Shown piece by piece: positions 45,451 to 54,742 of a stretch of DNA of 64,000 bases. A program made the translations under genes and the position numbers. Source of the DNA: Candidatus Poseidoniaceae archaeon (GTDB lineage: Archaea; Thermoplasmatota; Poseidoniia; Poseidoniales; Poseidoniaceae). The notes under the pieces were generated by a model, which saw only the letters and a list, made by a program, of their open reading frames with translations, had not been told where the DNA came from and did not search any database. How positions within the stretch are numbered: the first letter of the stretch is position 1; each line of letters starts with the position of its first letter. The stretch covers positions 150,599 to 214,598 of the forward strand of contig JASLKG010000005.1 of NCBI GenBank assembly GCA_030747695.1, written 5' to 3'.

Positions 45451-46335
45451 TTACGGCAAATCAGTATCTTTTGGAACACCATCTGACCAATCATAAATTC
45501 CTTTACCAGTTTTTTTCCCAAGCCGGCCCATTTCAATTAATTCATTCAGTAAGGGATGTGGCGTATATGATTCATCATTGAATGATTTTTTCAAATTTAG
45601 TAATATATCTCTACGTACATCTAAACCTACAAGATCAGTAAGGGCAAGGGGACCCATCGGATGTTTGTATCCAAGTACCATTGCATTATCTATGTCGGTA
45701 GCACTTGCAACTCCATCAGCAAGCATTTTAATTGCTTCATTGCCAAGAACTACACCTAATCTTGAGGTAGCAAAACCAGGAACATCTTTGACCAGTATTG
45801 TTGTTTTACCCATAGCATTACCTGCTGATTTTGCTAACGCAATAGTCTCTTCAGAACACAAATCATGTTTTACTAATTCAAGTAACTTCATTATGGGTAC
45901 AGGGTTGAAAAAATGCATACCAATGACCTTATCAGGCCTTCCTGAAGCTGCAGCAATATCAGCAATTGATAGAGAAGATGTATTTGTCCCTAAGAGGCAA
46001 TCTTCCTTTGTCTCTTCACCAAGAACATGAAAAATCCTAGCTTTGATCTGAAGAACTTCAGGAACGGCCTCTATCACCATGTCCGCCTCTTTCACCGCAG
46101 CAACCATGTCTGAAAACGGATGAATGTTTGCGGACCATTCATCTTTTTGTTCAGGAGTAGTTTTACCACGTTCAATCCCTTTATCCCAAAAAGCGTTAAT
46201 AGCACTCATTCCTTTCTCTAAACCTTCAGGATATGCATCAAATAAATTGGTTTTCCATCCTGCCTGAGCACAAATTTGGGCAATACCTGCCCCCATTGTT
46301 CCAGCTCCAATTACTGCAACAGTGCTGATTGCCAT
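45451..46335 (-). CDS. 3-hydroxyacyl-CoA dehydrogenase
   Basis: An NAD-dependent enzyme oxidising 3-hydroxyacyl-CoA, 294 residues. The N-terminal Rossmann GAGTMGAGIAQ is at residues 10-20. The catalytic IGMHFFNPVPIMKLLELV (His) and the Glu that follows, plus VKDVPGFATSRL and GYKHPMGPLALTDLVGLD, are typical of single-domain HBD/PaaH enzymes. Its neighbours supply crotonase and diiron epoxidase activities. Confidence 0.96.
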   Translation of the reverse strand: MAISTVAVIGAGTMGAGIAQICAQAGWKTNLFDAYPEGLEKGMSAINAFWDKGIERGKTTPEQKDEWSANIHPFSDMVAAVKEADMVIEAVPEVLQIKARIFHVLGEETKEDCLLGTNTSSLSIADIAAASGRPDKVIGMHFFNPVPIMKLLELVKHDLCSEETIALAKSAGNAMGKTTILVKDVPGFATSRLGVVLGNEAIKMLADGVASATDIDNAMVLGYKHPMGPLALTDLVGLDVRRDILLNLKKSFNDESYTPHPLLNELIEMGRLGKKTGKGIYDWSDGVPKDTDLP

Positions 46336-46360
46336 GTGTAGGCTAAGAGGCCTAGGTACA

Positions 46361-47269
46361 TCACCGTTTTCTCAAATTCGTATTAGCTGAATTTGCTATA
46401 TATGTCCCACCGGCAATCAGGGCAAATGAAATTACAAGTGGAATTCCTAACTTTTCATCTAACAGTATCCAACCTCCTATTATTCCAAAAATAGGGACCA
46501 AATACACATAGAATGAAGACTTTCCGGCCCCAATTTTTCGAATTCCTTCGGCAAACCAAACGTAACTTAACACCGTTGAAAAAATAGCTAAGAATGCTAA
46601 CCACACCCATGCTTCTATTGAAACATTCTTTGGCATTCCTACTGCTACAACTTCCCATAATGCCGCAGGTGAAAGAATAATCAATCCTACAGTACTTGCC
46701 CATACTGTAAGGTGTAGAGGAGATAATGCATTATTACCAATCATTGCCTTTTTCATAAATATAGTTGAACCAGCCCAAGAAAGTGCAGCCAAACCAATCA
46801 AACCATCTCCCAATAATCTTTCATTCAGGGGTATATCTACATTTGGAGAATACCAAGCAAGTATACCAATGCCAATTACAGCAAGGACAAGTCCTATTGC
46901 AAGTTTGTAGTCTAATTTTTCTCCTAAAAATGGGATTGCTAATATTGCTGTAAATAGTGGATTAAAGGTAATCATTAGAGAAGCATCTCCAGCCGCAGTC
47001 CATTTCATGCCATACATAAAGAATGCTTGATAAAGGAAAGTTGAGAGGAAACCAATCATCGTTATTATCTTCCATTGATCTTTGTTAGGTATTACAAATT
47101 GGCTTGAGACTCTTAGGTATATCATAAAACAAGATACAGCTAATACATACCTAGCCCAACTTGCTGCAAAGGGCGGAATTTCTTGAGCGACAACTCGTCC
47201 AGCAACCCACCCAAAACCCCAGATTATTGCAACTAATAGTAATTTGAGATGAATTGAAATATAATTCAT
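46361..47269 (-). CDS. EamA/DMT-family transporter
   Basis: A 302-residue, ten-helix drug/metabolite transporter with two EamA repeats. The first repeat starts LLLVAIIWGFGWVAGR, and the second LIGLAALSWAGSTIFMKKA. The substrate is unknown. Its start overlaps the preceding gene's stop by 4 nt, so the small protein, transporter and dehydrogenase likely share a transcript with the BoxB-like gene. Confidence 0.9.
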   Translation of the reverse strand: MNYISIHLKLLLVAIIWGFGWVAGRVVAQEIPPFAASWARYVLAVSCFMIYLRVSSQFVIPNKDQWKIITMIGFLSTFLYQAFFMYGMKWTAAGDASLMITFNPLFTAILAIPFLGEKLDYKLAIGLVLAVIGIGILAWYSPNVDIPLNERLLGDGLIGLAALSWAGSTIFMKKAMIGNNALSPLHLTVWASTVGLIILSPAALWEVVAVGMPKNVSIEAWVWLAFLAIFSTVLSYVWFAEGIRKIGAGKSSFYVYLVPIFGIIGGWILLDEKLGIPLVISFALIAGGTYIANSANTNLRKR

Positions 47270-47802
47270 TCAAATCGCTCCAAGCCAAGCTGTAGAATTC
47301 TTGCACGAGGAAGTCCAATTTCTGGCATACCTGCTGCTGGAGCATGAATTTTCAATCCTTCAATGCGTTCTACATATAGGCCATAAGAAGCAATATCATT
47401 TGGTTTAAATGGGGTTTTCAATCCTAATTTTCCTAGGCCTTCACATGCTAATTTGGTATATATGGGATATACATTAGTAGCAAAATGCATCCAAGTGGAA
47501 ACTCTAATGCAGTCAATATTTTCAAGCGTAAGTAAATGTTCTAGAAGTCCAACATCTGGATATTTTATGGTTTGTAGAGTCATGTCAACTTCAATAGCAA
47601 TTTCTTCAGGCCAGACAAATGGGTCCTCATTTGCCCAAGCGTCAGCCTTTTTCAGATGTTCAACCATATCATTTCCAGAGATAGAAAAAAGAGTTTTTTG
47701 ATATTTTTTGTCTTCATATGCATTATCTACAAGGGCTGGTAATTCCAAATAGAACCGTTCTAGTTCAGAATCAATGGCTCCATAAAGAGCGATTGGAATC
47801 AA
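47266..47802 (-). CDS. Unrecognised protein next to the BoxB-like epoxidase
   Basis: A 178-residue soluble protein, mixed alpha/beta, no signal or membrane helix. It contains two or three cysteines, the stretch WPEEIAIEVDM and a C-terminal GLPRARILQLGLERF. I do not recognise the family. It starts 9 nt after the BoxB-like stop and overlaps the transporter by 4 nt, so it may serve the same pathway. Confidence 0.75.
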   Translation of the reverse strand: MIPIALYGAIDSELERFYLELPALVDNAYEDKKYQKTLFSISGNDMVEHLKKADAWANEDPFVWPEEIAIEVDMTLQTIKYPDVGLLEHLLTLENIDCIRVSTWMHFATNVYPIYTKLACEGLGKLGLKTPFKPNDIASYGLYVERIEGLKIHAPAAGMPEIGLPRARILQLGLERFE

Positions 47803-47811
47803 ATCCCCACC

Positions 47812-48975
47812 TCAAGCAGTAGCGCCAATCCCACTTGCAGCTTGTTTAGGCGTTAGAGGTTTATCTTCAATCCATTGTTGTTTGAAAATTTCTTTTAGAG
47901 CCTCTTCATCTTCTGGCGTAGGTAGAATAGTTTGAAGATATGCTGCGTATTCTTCTTCATTACCGTCAAAAACGCGACCATCGGTGTAACAATTCTTGCC
48001 ACAAAAATCACCAATTTCTCGGTTGAAATTTTCGTGTGGCACAATTAGGGAAAAGTCACAATCTTCAGGAAGGTATCCATTCAGTTTCTCAACTTCTCTG
48101 ACAATTTCATCATGATAATGACCTCGGCTTTCTTCATTTAGTATTTCTTTATCGACCATTATTTCATTGTCGAGCTTTTTACGTTCGTCCCAACGCCCCT
48201 TGACTCCCCAAACATAAGCCCAATGTGCAGATGTAGATGAATCAGTGCCAAATAGATCGTGTGCAGTAGCGACCCACTTATTCACATATCTTTGGAGCAA
48301 ATCCAAAGGGACAATTCCTGCTTTGATAATTCGGCGTAGTCCATTCGAACCTGTACCTAGGTGAAATGATTCTTCTTTTAGCATTGGTCCCATAGAAGCT
48401 GCCAATGGTTTGAAGGCAGAAGTGGAAAGCATTCCTAGTTGGAATTTCCCATCACGATCTACAAACATGGTATAGCAGAAAAAATCTAACCAATGAGGCA
48501 TTGGGCGGTTAAAAGCACCAAGCAAACGGTCTCCATCTTGTGCGTTACGTTCTAGCAATTTTTGTGCTTCACGTCGACCTTGTTGCCCAAAGAAAGTCAT
48601 CAACAAGTAGGCCATTTGCCAACCATGTCTTTGTTCTTCAGCCATTATACGTGCTGCTGCATATCGATCATAATCTGTAGGTGCCGTAGCTAGCAAGTGG
48701 CGCTGTTGTTCAACAGAAGCGAATTCAGTATCACCCTGAACAGTGATCATAGAAATAAGTGCATCTCTAATATTTTGGTGTGGGACTTGCAAAGCCCTTT
48801 CCCACTTCGCTCTACCAGCATAATCTCCAAATTCAATACTCTCACCTGCACGATCCCAATCAAACAAGATAGAAAGCTCAAAATCACCTAACCATTCTCG
48901 ATTGAAACCTACTCTATCTTGCCAATCCTGAAAGTTGTTAACCCAGTCATCCCATGTCTTAGGAAGTTCCGCCAT
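47812..48975 (-). CDS. BoxB/PaaA-like diiron epoxidase
   Basis: A 387-residue ferritin-like diiron protein closest to the benzoyl-CoA 2,3-epoxidase BoxB. Iron-ligand motifs are MAEEQRHGW (E-x2-H, about 110-118) and LKEESFHLG (about 199-207). The family stretches SVEQQRHLL, TAPTDYDRY, LGAFNRPMPHWLDFF and DRDGKFQL match BoxB. It would epoxidise an aromatic or acyl-CoA thioester, but the substrate is unproven. BoxB enzymes need a reductase (BoxA); none is adjacent. At 387 residues it is shorter than bacterial BoxB. Confidence 0.85.
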   Translation of the reverse strand: MAELPKTWDDWVNNFQDWQDRVGFNREWLGDFELSILFDWDRAGESIEFGDYAGRAKWERALQVPHQNIRDALISMITVQGDTEFASVEQQRHLLATAPTDYDRYAAARIMAEEQRHGWQMAYLLMTFFGQQGRREAQKLLERNAQDGDRLLGAFNRPMPHWLDFFCYTMFVDRDGKFQLGMLSTSAFKPLAASMGPMLKEESFHLGTGSNGLRRIIKAGIVPLDLLQRYVNKWVATAHDLFGTDSSTSAHWAYVWGVKGRWDERKKLDNEIMVDKEILNEESRGHYHDEIVREVEKLNGYLPEDCDFSLIVPHENFNREIGDFCGKNCYTDGRVFDGNEEEYAAYLQTILPTPEDEEALKEIFKQQWIEDKPLTPKQAASGIGATA

Positions 48976-49032
48976 GAGTATCGGAGCACCCTTCTGCTAT
49001 TCATTAATTTGCGAACATGTTCGCTAAAAGCA

Positions 49033-49656
49033 TCAGGGAGAGTTTCTTCGAACATATTCGGACACTGAATTAATGATCACAGATTCGATTTTGTGTAAAT
49101 GTACAGATAGAGTCGATTTACTAACTCCTAATAATTTTGCAAGTTTGGTCAAAGTTATTCTTCTTGGCGTCTCCCAATATCCTTCAATCATTGCACTATC
49201 AAAAACAAATCTTTGTCGTGGAGTCAACATCCTTGAATTGGTTCGGCGTGTAGAAATTATCCTGTATGGTATTTTTTGTTCGCTTAGTGCTTGAACCAAA
49301 TCCTTGCCCTTTTCTGGAGTGCATTCAATAGTCCAATCAACCCATCCATCTCGCACTGCAAATGGCGATTTAGGTATTACGCCCGCATCACGAATTGGCT
49401 TGATAAAACCTCCACCCCTAGGGGCGATATCAACTTCATATCGATTGTTACCAAGTATTCTTACCTCTTCAACTCCAGAGTGTGAACTTAATTCATTTAT
49501 TACATTCGAGGAAGAGGAGAGTCTTGCAGTACCTCTTCCTCGCCCCAAAGGCATTGTTTCTTCAATTCTGAAAACTGCATCTGGACGGTCTCGTGAAACA
49601 TCTCCTGACCAATGTCCTTCTGGCAATCGCACTTCTATTCGTAATTGGTTAACCAT
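49033..49656 (-). CDS. Bat-type HTH_10 transcription regulator
   Basis: 207 residues from the ATG at 49656, 4 nt after the glpX stop. The C-terminal HTH_10 (bacterio-opsin activator type) reads LTPRQRFVFDSAMIEGYWETPRRITLTKLAKLLGVSKSTLSVHLHKIE, a classic archaeal DNA-binding motif. The N-terminal half is beta-rich without cysteines and may be a sensing domain. Close coupling to glpX suggests control of gluconeogenesis or of the neighbouring genes. Confidence 0.9.
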   Translation of the reverse strand: MVNQLRIEVRLPEGHWSGDVSRDRPDAVFRIEETMPLGRGRGTARLSSSSNVINELSSHSGVEEVRILGNNRYEVDIAPRGGGFIKPIRDAGVIPKSPFAVRDGWVDWTIECTPEKGKDLVQALSEQKIPYRIISTRRTNSRMLTPRQRFVFDSAMIEGYWETPRRITLTKLAKLLGVSKSTLSVHLHKIESVIINSVSEYVRRNSP

Positions 49657-49660
49657 ATAA

Positions 49661-50626
49661 TCACAGAGAATGGGTGCGGTCATGCCTGGATACTTCTCCC
49701 GTTTGCACATCAATTAATTCGGCAAATGTTTGGATGCAGTCATTCTTGACAATTACACCAGGAAGATACCCATCACAAACTCCGGAAGCTACAAAAATCG
49801 CATCATCTGAACTGCAGAGATCAGTTGCATCCCATAGGCGCGTAAGGTCATCGTTGACCATGGTTTCAGCACGTTTCTCTTCTTCTTCAGATCGGAAAAC
49901 TAGGCGTCCTTCGAATACTCCTCCTATGCCACGAATCGCCGTTGCGGTAATTACCCCTTCAGGTGCAGCACCAATTCCTAGCAACATGTCAAATGGGCCA
50001 TCAGGTCGCGCTGACCAAATTGCTGCAGAAACATCACCATCTCCCATTAGATGTAATTCAGCACCAGCTTCTTTAATTTCTTTGAACAATTCAGAATGCC
50101 GTTCCCTCTCAAGTGCAACAACTCTCACATCAGATATTGGTTTGTCAAGGACATGAGCTGCTTGTTCAAGATTATATTTCACTCCTCCATCAAGACTAAT
50201 GTGGCCTGCTAATTCAGGACCAGCAGCAATTTTGTCCATGTAACAATCAGGTGCATGAAGCAAAGTACCACGGGGGGCAGCAGCTAATACTGCAATTGAA
50301 TTAGGTGAATTATCTGCACAATTATTTGTACATTCTAAAGGATCAACTGCAATATCAATTTGTAAAGCACCTTCTACATCAATATTGGAACCTAATTTCT
50401 CTCCGATAAATAGCATTGGTGCATCATCACGTTCACCCTCTCCAATTGCAACACGTCCATCAAATGGAACCGAATCGAATGTACGGCGCATAGCTTCTAC
50501 TGCAGCACCATCTGCAGCGTTTTTGTCTCCTAAACCACGCCATGCAGCACTTGCTATTGCAGCTTGATCAACAGCCTCAAGGAAATAGTGTGCCAAGTCT
50601 GCGGTACGGGCCATGTGCTTTGCCAT
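49661..50626 (-). CDS. glpX: Class II fructose-1,6-bisphosphatase
   Basis: A gluconeogenic phosphatase. The start at 50626 follows GGAGGGGGCGCGT; two earlier codons are possible. Motifs are GDKNAADGAAVEAMR, IGEGERDDAPM and AVDPLECTNNCADN, in which the normal glycine of DPLEGTN is a cysteine. Class II FBPases are bacterial in origin; most archaea use the bifunctional FBP aldolase/phosphatase. The class I aldolase is 3.2 kb away. Confidence 0.93.
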   Translation of the reverse strand: MAKHMARTADLAHYFLEAVDQAAIASAAWRGLGDKNAADGAAVEAMRRTFDSVPFDGRVAIGEGERDDAPMLFIGEKLGSNIDVEGALQIDIAVDPLECTNNCADNSPNSIAVLAAAPRGTLLHAPDCYMDKIAAGPELAGHISLDGGVKYNLEQAAHVLDKPISDVRVVALERERHSELFKEIKEAGAELHLMGDGDVSAAIWSARPDGPFDMLLGIGAAPEGVITATAIRGIGGVFEGRLVFRSEEEEKRAETMVNDDLTRLWDATDLCSSDDAIFVASGVCDGYLPGVIVKNDCIQTFAELIDVQTGEVSRHDRTHSL

Positions 50627-50653
50627 ACGCGCCCCCTCCATCAATCAAACGGG

Positions 50654-51103
50654 TCAATCACCCTTGAATTTCTCTAGTACTCTTATTTCAGAAATACATG
50701 TGTGAGGGTATTGCCCCTCGCTATCCTTTTCCAATGATTTCACCATGTCCAAAACACAAAGCAATCCTGCTGATACGCCAGTTAATGCTTCCATTTCAAT
50801 ACCAGTTTTGTATTTTGCACAAACTTCAACGGTACAGCGTAGATGTAAATCTTCCCAACTCCAGTCTACTTTGCAACTTTCAAGTGGTATTGGGTGGCAA
50901 TGAGGAATAATCCGGGGTGTGTCTTTTACAGCTTGAATTGCCGCAATAGTAGATGCCTCAATCACATTTCCCTTCGTTATAGAATCTGTGGTGATTGCCT
51001 TTTTTGATTTGGCTGAAAGTTGTATTGTTCCAGTTGCAATAGCACGCCTTTCAACAACTGGTTTGTTTCCTATGTCGACAATACCCTGTATACTCTTCTT
51101 CAT
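50654..51103 (-). CDS. moaC: Cyclic pyranopterin monophosphate synthase MoaC
   Basis: Second step of molybdopterin synthesis. The start at 51103 follows GGGGTGAAAAC, giving MKKSIQGIVDIGNKP. The family motifs are KGNVIEASTIAAIQAVK, IPHCHPIPL and MEALTGVSAGLL. The length of 149 residues is normal. It is 4 nt after moaE, so both are co-translated. Confidence 0.96.
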   Translation of the reverse strand: MKKSIQGIVDIGNKPVVERRAIATGTIQLSAKSKKAITTDSITKGNVIEASTIAAIQAVKDTPRIIPHCHPIPLESCKVDWSWEDLHLRCTVEVCAKYKTGIEMEALTGVSAGLLCVLDMVKSLEKDSEGQYPHTCISEIRVLEKFKGD

Positions 51104-51107
51104 GTTT

Positions 51108-51533
51108 TCACCCCAGTCCGGCTTTCCAAGTGGCACCACTTGGTTTTACTTCCTTCTTCCACAAAGGGGCTTGATTTTTCAGTTCATCGATAAGCCAAGA
51201 GCACCCTAAGAAGGCCTCTTTTCTATGTGGGCTAGCGACATGAATCACAACAATAGTTTCACCAGGGCCTACGACCCCAGTTCTGTGGCCCATTGCAATT
51301 GAATGTATAGAGAAATTTTCAATTGCTTCTTCTGCTAATCTGTATAATGTAGAATTGAGTGTCTCCTGCCATGCATCGAATTCAAGGTGTAGAACCTTTT
51401 CATCCTGATCAAAATCTCTGGTAATGCCTACAAAAGAGACTATTGCTCCACATTCCCTTGTTATCAATTTATTTCGCAATATTTCAATATCTAACTTCTC
51501 AGGGTCATTTTGGATATATATCCGGCCCTGCAT
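51108..51533 (-). CDS. moaE: Molybdopterin synthase large subunit MoaE
   Basis: Transfers sulfur to precursor Z together with MoaD. The start at 51533 gives a 141-residue protein, the usual size. Motifs: CGAIVSFVGITRDF, LEFDAWQETLN, MGHRTGVVGPGETIVVIHVASPHRKEAF with the active-site lysine, and PLWKKEVKPSGATW. The N-terminal extension in the longer frame (to 51650) is not family-like and would run antisense into the flavoprotein gene. No moaD is in this pair. Confidence 0.95.
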   Translation of the reverse strand: MQGRIYIQNDPEKLDIEILRNKLITRECGAIVSFVGITRDFDQDEKVLHLEFDAWQETLNSTLYRLAEEAIENFSIHSIAMGHRTGVVGPGETIVVIHVASPHRKEAFLGCSWLIDELKNQAPLWKKEVKPSGATWKAGLG

Positions 51534-51586
51534 ATTGCATCCCAAGTGAGCCGCATCCTTGAAACCATCCTTGTACATGGGATAAC

Positions 51587-52852
51587 ATGGCGGACGCTGC
51601 CCCAATCCACATAATGGGTGCCGGTTTATCTGGTCTTGCTGCAGCAACAACTCTAGCTAAAGCAGGAATTGAAGTTCATGTCCATGATATTAGAGAAGAT
51701 TCAGGTAAGAGATTCGATGGTGATTTCCAAGCATTAGAAAATTGGTCAATGGATACTGATTTTTTCGATCAACTTCGCGAATGGGGTTTCGATCCTGATG
51801 AATTTAAATCAACAGAATTTAGCATAATCGATTTAATACATCCTGATGATGAGATTTCAAAAACACATACTCCAGGTATTGCTTACAGAATAGTTGAACG
51901 AGGCACTTCTGAGCATACTATTGATCAAGGATTCAAACGCATGGCAATCAATGCCGGTGCAAATTTACATTATAAGAGTAGAGTAAAAGAAGAAGATTGT
52001 AACATAATTTCATGTGGACCTAAAGGAACTAGCGCAGTTGCTTATGGCGAAATTTTCCATACAGAACATCCGAATCATGTTGCATTTCAATTGAATGATA
52101 AATTAGCACCTGGGGCATATTCATATCTCATAATTATTGATGGTGTAGGATTAATTTGTACATGTCTTTGGCGCAAACAAAAGGGAAGTGAACGCTTCCT
52201 AAATGAAACAATTGCATGGTATAAAAAGAAATATCCCGACATTGATATGATACCTTTGAAGCGAGTAGGGGGCAAAGGTGATTTTACTATCAACAAAAGA
52301 TACAAGCAAGATGGAAGATACTACGTAGGAGAGTCTGGTGGTTTACAGGATTTTATGTGGGGTTTTGGTATGAGAATGGCTGTTTGGTCAGGACATTTAG
52401 CAGCTAAGGACATCCTGGGCCAATGTGATTATGAAAAAGAAGTAAGAAAACAATTAATGCCCTATGTTAGGACTTCACTGGCAAATCGTTTTTTGATGAA
52501 TAGAGTAGGTAATAGGACATTCAAAACAATGTGTAATCGGTGGATGAAACATCAGAAAAAATCTAAAGACGGGTTAATATGGATTGGAAAGCTGTTCAGA
52601 CCGACATGGTACAAAAATTTCCTTTATTATCTTGTAAGCCCCTTTATGTTAGTAAGAGATCCTAAGGCAATGGGGAGAGGTGTACGTAGAATGCCATTCC
52701 GTAAAGCCTTGAAACGGGATGTCTGGGAGCAATCAGAGGATGCAATTAACGTTGGTAATATATGGAACAATATTCGTAAGAAAGGGGGTAAGACTTCATT
52801 TGTTAATGACTCTGATAGCACATCTGTTCCTGAACCTAATACGGGCGATTGA
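51587..52852 (+). CDS. Geranylgeranyl-reductase-like FAD oxidoreductase
   Basis: A 421-residue flavoprotein. The FAD dinucleotide motif GAGLSGLAAATTLAKAG is at residues 11-27, and a GESGGLQDFMWGFGMRMA motif near 255 matches the second FAD region of geranylgeranyl reductase and related enzymes. It may saturate isoprenoid chains of archaeal lipids or act on another lipid substrate. The C-terminal about 60 residues are basic and lack clear motifs. Confidence 0.85.
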   Translation: MADAAPIHIMGAGLSGLAAATTLAKAGIEVHVHDIREDSGKRFDGDFQALENWSMDTDFFDQLREWGFDPDEFKSTEFSIIDLIHPDDEISKTHTPGIAYRIVERGTSEHTIDQGFKRMAINAGANLHYKSRVKEEDCNIISCGPKGTSAVAYGEIFHTEHPNHVAFQLNDKLAPGAYSYLIIIDGVGLICTCLWRKQKGSERFLNETIAWYKKKYPDIDMIPLKRVGGKGDFTINKRYKQDGRYYVGESGGLQDFMWGFGMRMAVWSGHLAAKDILGQCDYEKEVRKQLMPYVRTSLANRFLMNRVGNRTFKTMCNRWMKHQKKSKDGLIWIGKLFRPTWYKNFLYYLVSPFMLVRDPKAMGRGVRRMPFRKALKRDVWEQSEDAINVGNIWNNIRKKGGKTSFVNDSDSTSVPEPNTGD

Positions 52853-52882
52853 CTCATTAAGCGGTACCTTTTCGGTTAGGAT

Positions 52883-53746
52883 ATGAGCGACTTATATGGG
52901 TTGAATTTCGAGCCTATGTCAAACAAATTAGTGAACTATGGTGTTACAGAAAACGGTATCGCAGTGATTGAACTTGCATCAAATTCAGCGGGTGCACCAT
53001 TAGAGGGTGATGAGGTTGGCCCGAATACCTATACTCACGGGATGATGCGAGATATAGATGAAGCCGTTGTTCGCGCTCGTTTTGATGACGATGTCACCGT
53101 AATATTGTTGACAGGAAATGGACACAAGTTCTTTTCAGCAGGTGCTTCAATCCAAATGTTGAATTCAGTAACTCCTGGATTCAAGTATAATTTTTGTCTT
53201 CATGCGAACGAGACACTTTCGCGATTAGAACAAACTCCAAAACTCGTAATTTGTGCTATGAATGGCCACGCTGTAGGTGGCGGATTAGAAATAGCAATGG
53301 CAGCGGATATTCGTATTGCTAGAAAGAATTCTGGCAAAGTGGGTCTGCCGGAAATAAATCTAGGAGTATTAGCCGGAACTGGAGGTACTGCAAGATTAAC
53401 CCGACTTATTGGGAAAGCCAAAGCTTTGGAAATGATGGTTACAGGGGAATTGATGTCGTTTGAAGATGCACTTGATTGCAATTTAATTAATCATTTGTGG
53501 GAAGGAGATGCAGATGATTTCCGAAGAGATGTATTGGACTGGTCAAGCCAATTTACACTACCAAATAAGGCTGTTAAAGCAGTTGGAAATATTAAGAGAT
53601 CATGTCAAACTGGGCCGGAAATTCCATTCGAATACCATCTTGCACTTGAGAGGGAATTACAAGCAGCTTTGTTCAATAGTAGTGATGCCAAAGAAGGAAT
53701 TGCCGCCTATGTGGAGAAGAGAGTTCCGAGTTTCACTGGCAAATAA
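52883..53746 (+). CDS. Crotonase 3, enoyl-CoA hydratase
   Basis: A 287-residue crotonase with both glutamates in classical position: NGHAVGGGLEIAMAAD and LPEINLGVLAGTGGTARL. The N-terminal about 55 residues carry an extra segment (GAPLEGDEVGPNTYTHG). It is likely an enoyl-CoA hydratase of acyl-CoA catabolism. The upstream gap is 30 nt. Confidence 0.92.
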   Translation: MSDLYGLNFEPMSNKLVNYGVTENGIAVIELASNSAGAPLEGDEVGPNTYTHGMMRDIDEAVVRARFDDDVTVILLTGNGHKFFSAGASIQMLNSVTPGFKYNFCLHANETLSRLEQTPKLVICAMNGHAVGGGLEIAMAADIRIARKNSGKVGLPEINLGVLAGTGGTARLTRLIGKAKALEMMVTGELMSFEDALDCNLINHLWEGDADDFRRDVLDWSSQFTLPNKAVKAVGNIKRSCQTGPEIPFEYHLALERELQAALFNSSDAKEGIAAYVEKRVPSFTGK

Positions 53747-53776
53747 TTGGTTATAATTTAGAATACATTCTGAGGG

Positions 53777-54742
53777 ATGTATTCAAGTCTAGATTCACTC
53801 TGCGAGTATCAGATGGCATCCAAGTATCATGTCCCTGCTGATGTTCCAGACGAACTAATTGACACCTTTATTGCAAATATGGATGCTGCTACATGTGGCA
53901 CTGGTAAGATGAATTTATTTGCTTGTGATCAAAAGATAGAACATTTGAATGATGATTTTTATGATGGGGGCAAAGAGATTCCTCTTTCTTCAAACGACCC
54001 AGCACATTTGTTTGAAATAGGTGCCCGTGCAACAGCTGAAGGTACTATTGGAGTATTGGCAGGACAACTTGGATTAATCGCACAGTATGCCCGCGAATAT
54101 CCAGATATACCTTATTTGGTAAAATTGAATTCTAAATCTCATATGGTTGGAACTTCACAAAGAGATCCAATCTCCCAAGCATTGTGGTCAGTTGAAGATG
54201 CAATGAGTTTGGTACATAATGGAATAAATGTAGTTGGAATTGGATATACTGTTTATATTGGGTCTGAATTTGAACATGAAATGTTAACTGAGGCAGCACA
54301 GGCAATTAGGGAAGCCCATGAATTGGGAATGATATCAGTAGTTTGGATGTACCCTAGGGGTCAGGCAGTGACAGATGAAAAGGACCCTCAATTAATCTCA
54401 GGCGCTGCAGGGGTAGCTGCTTGTATTGGTGCAGATTTTGCTAAAGTAAATTATCCACGTGGGTGGGACGGAATGTCTCAGCCTGAGAGTTTAGCGATTG
54501 CAGTAGAAGCTGCAGGTAGAACAGGAATCATTTGTTCAGGAGGAGGTTCACTTCCTGCAGATGAATTCTTAGGAAGATTAGTTGATCAAATGCAGATTTC
54601 AGGATGTCGTGGTGCTGCAACTGGCCGTAATATACATCAGAAGAATACTGGTGATGCTGTACGGATGACAGCTGCATGTAAAGCTGTAATTTGTGATGGT
54701 GCATCATTGAAGGAAGCACTCGATATTTACAATGGCGAGTGA
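53777..54742 (+). CDS. Archaeal class I fructose-bisphosphate aldolase
   Basis: A 321-residue DhnA/FbaB-type aldolase. It has the N-terminal FACDQKIEHLND, then the Schiff-base lysine in ADFAKVNYP near residue 217, and the phosphate-binding GGGSLPADEF and GCRGAATGRNI loops. It cleaves or condenses fructose-1,6-bisphosphate. With GlpX nearby it completes the core of gluconeogenesis. A start at 53813 is an alternative. Confidence 0.9.
   Translation: MYSSLDSLCEYQMASKYHVPADVPDELIDTFIANMDAATCGTGKMNLFACDQKIEHLNDDFYDGGKEIPLSSNDPAHLFEIGARATAEGTIGVLAGQLGLIAQYAREYPDIPYLVKLNSKSHMVGTSQRDPISQALWSVEDAMSLVHNGINVVGIGYTVYIGSEFEHEMLTEAAQAIREAHELGMISVVWMYPRGQAVTDEKDPQLISGAAGVAACIGADFAKVNYPRGWDGMSQPESLAIAVEAAGRTGIICSGGGSLPADEFLGRLVDQMQISGCRGAATGRNIHQKNTGDAVRMTAACKAVICDGASLKEALDIYNGE

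Noticed and set aside
51534-51650. Extended N-terminus of MoaE
   Set aside because: MoaE proteins start close to the MQGRIYI region and the extension is antisense to the flavoprotein gene.
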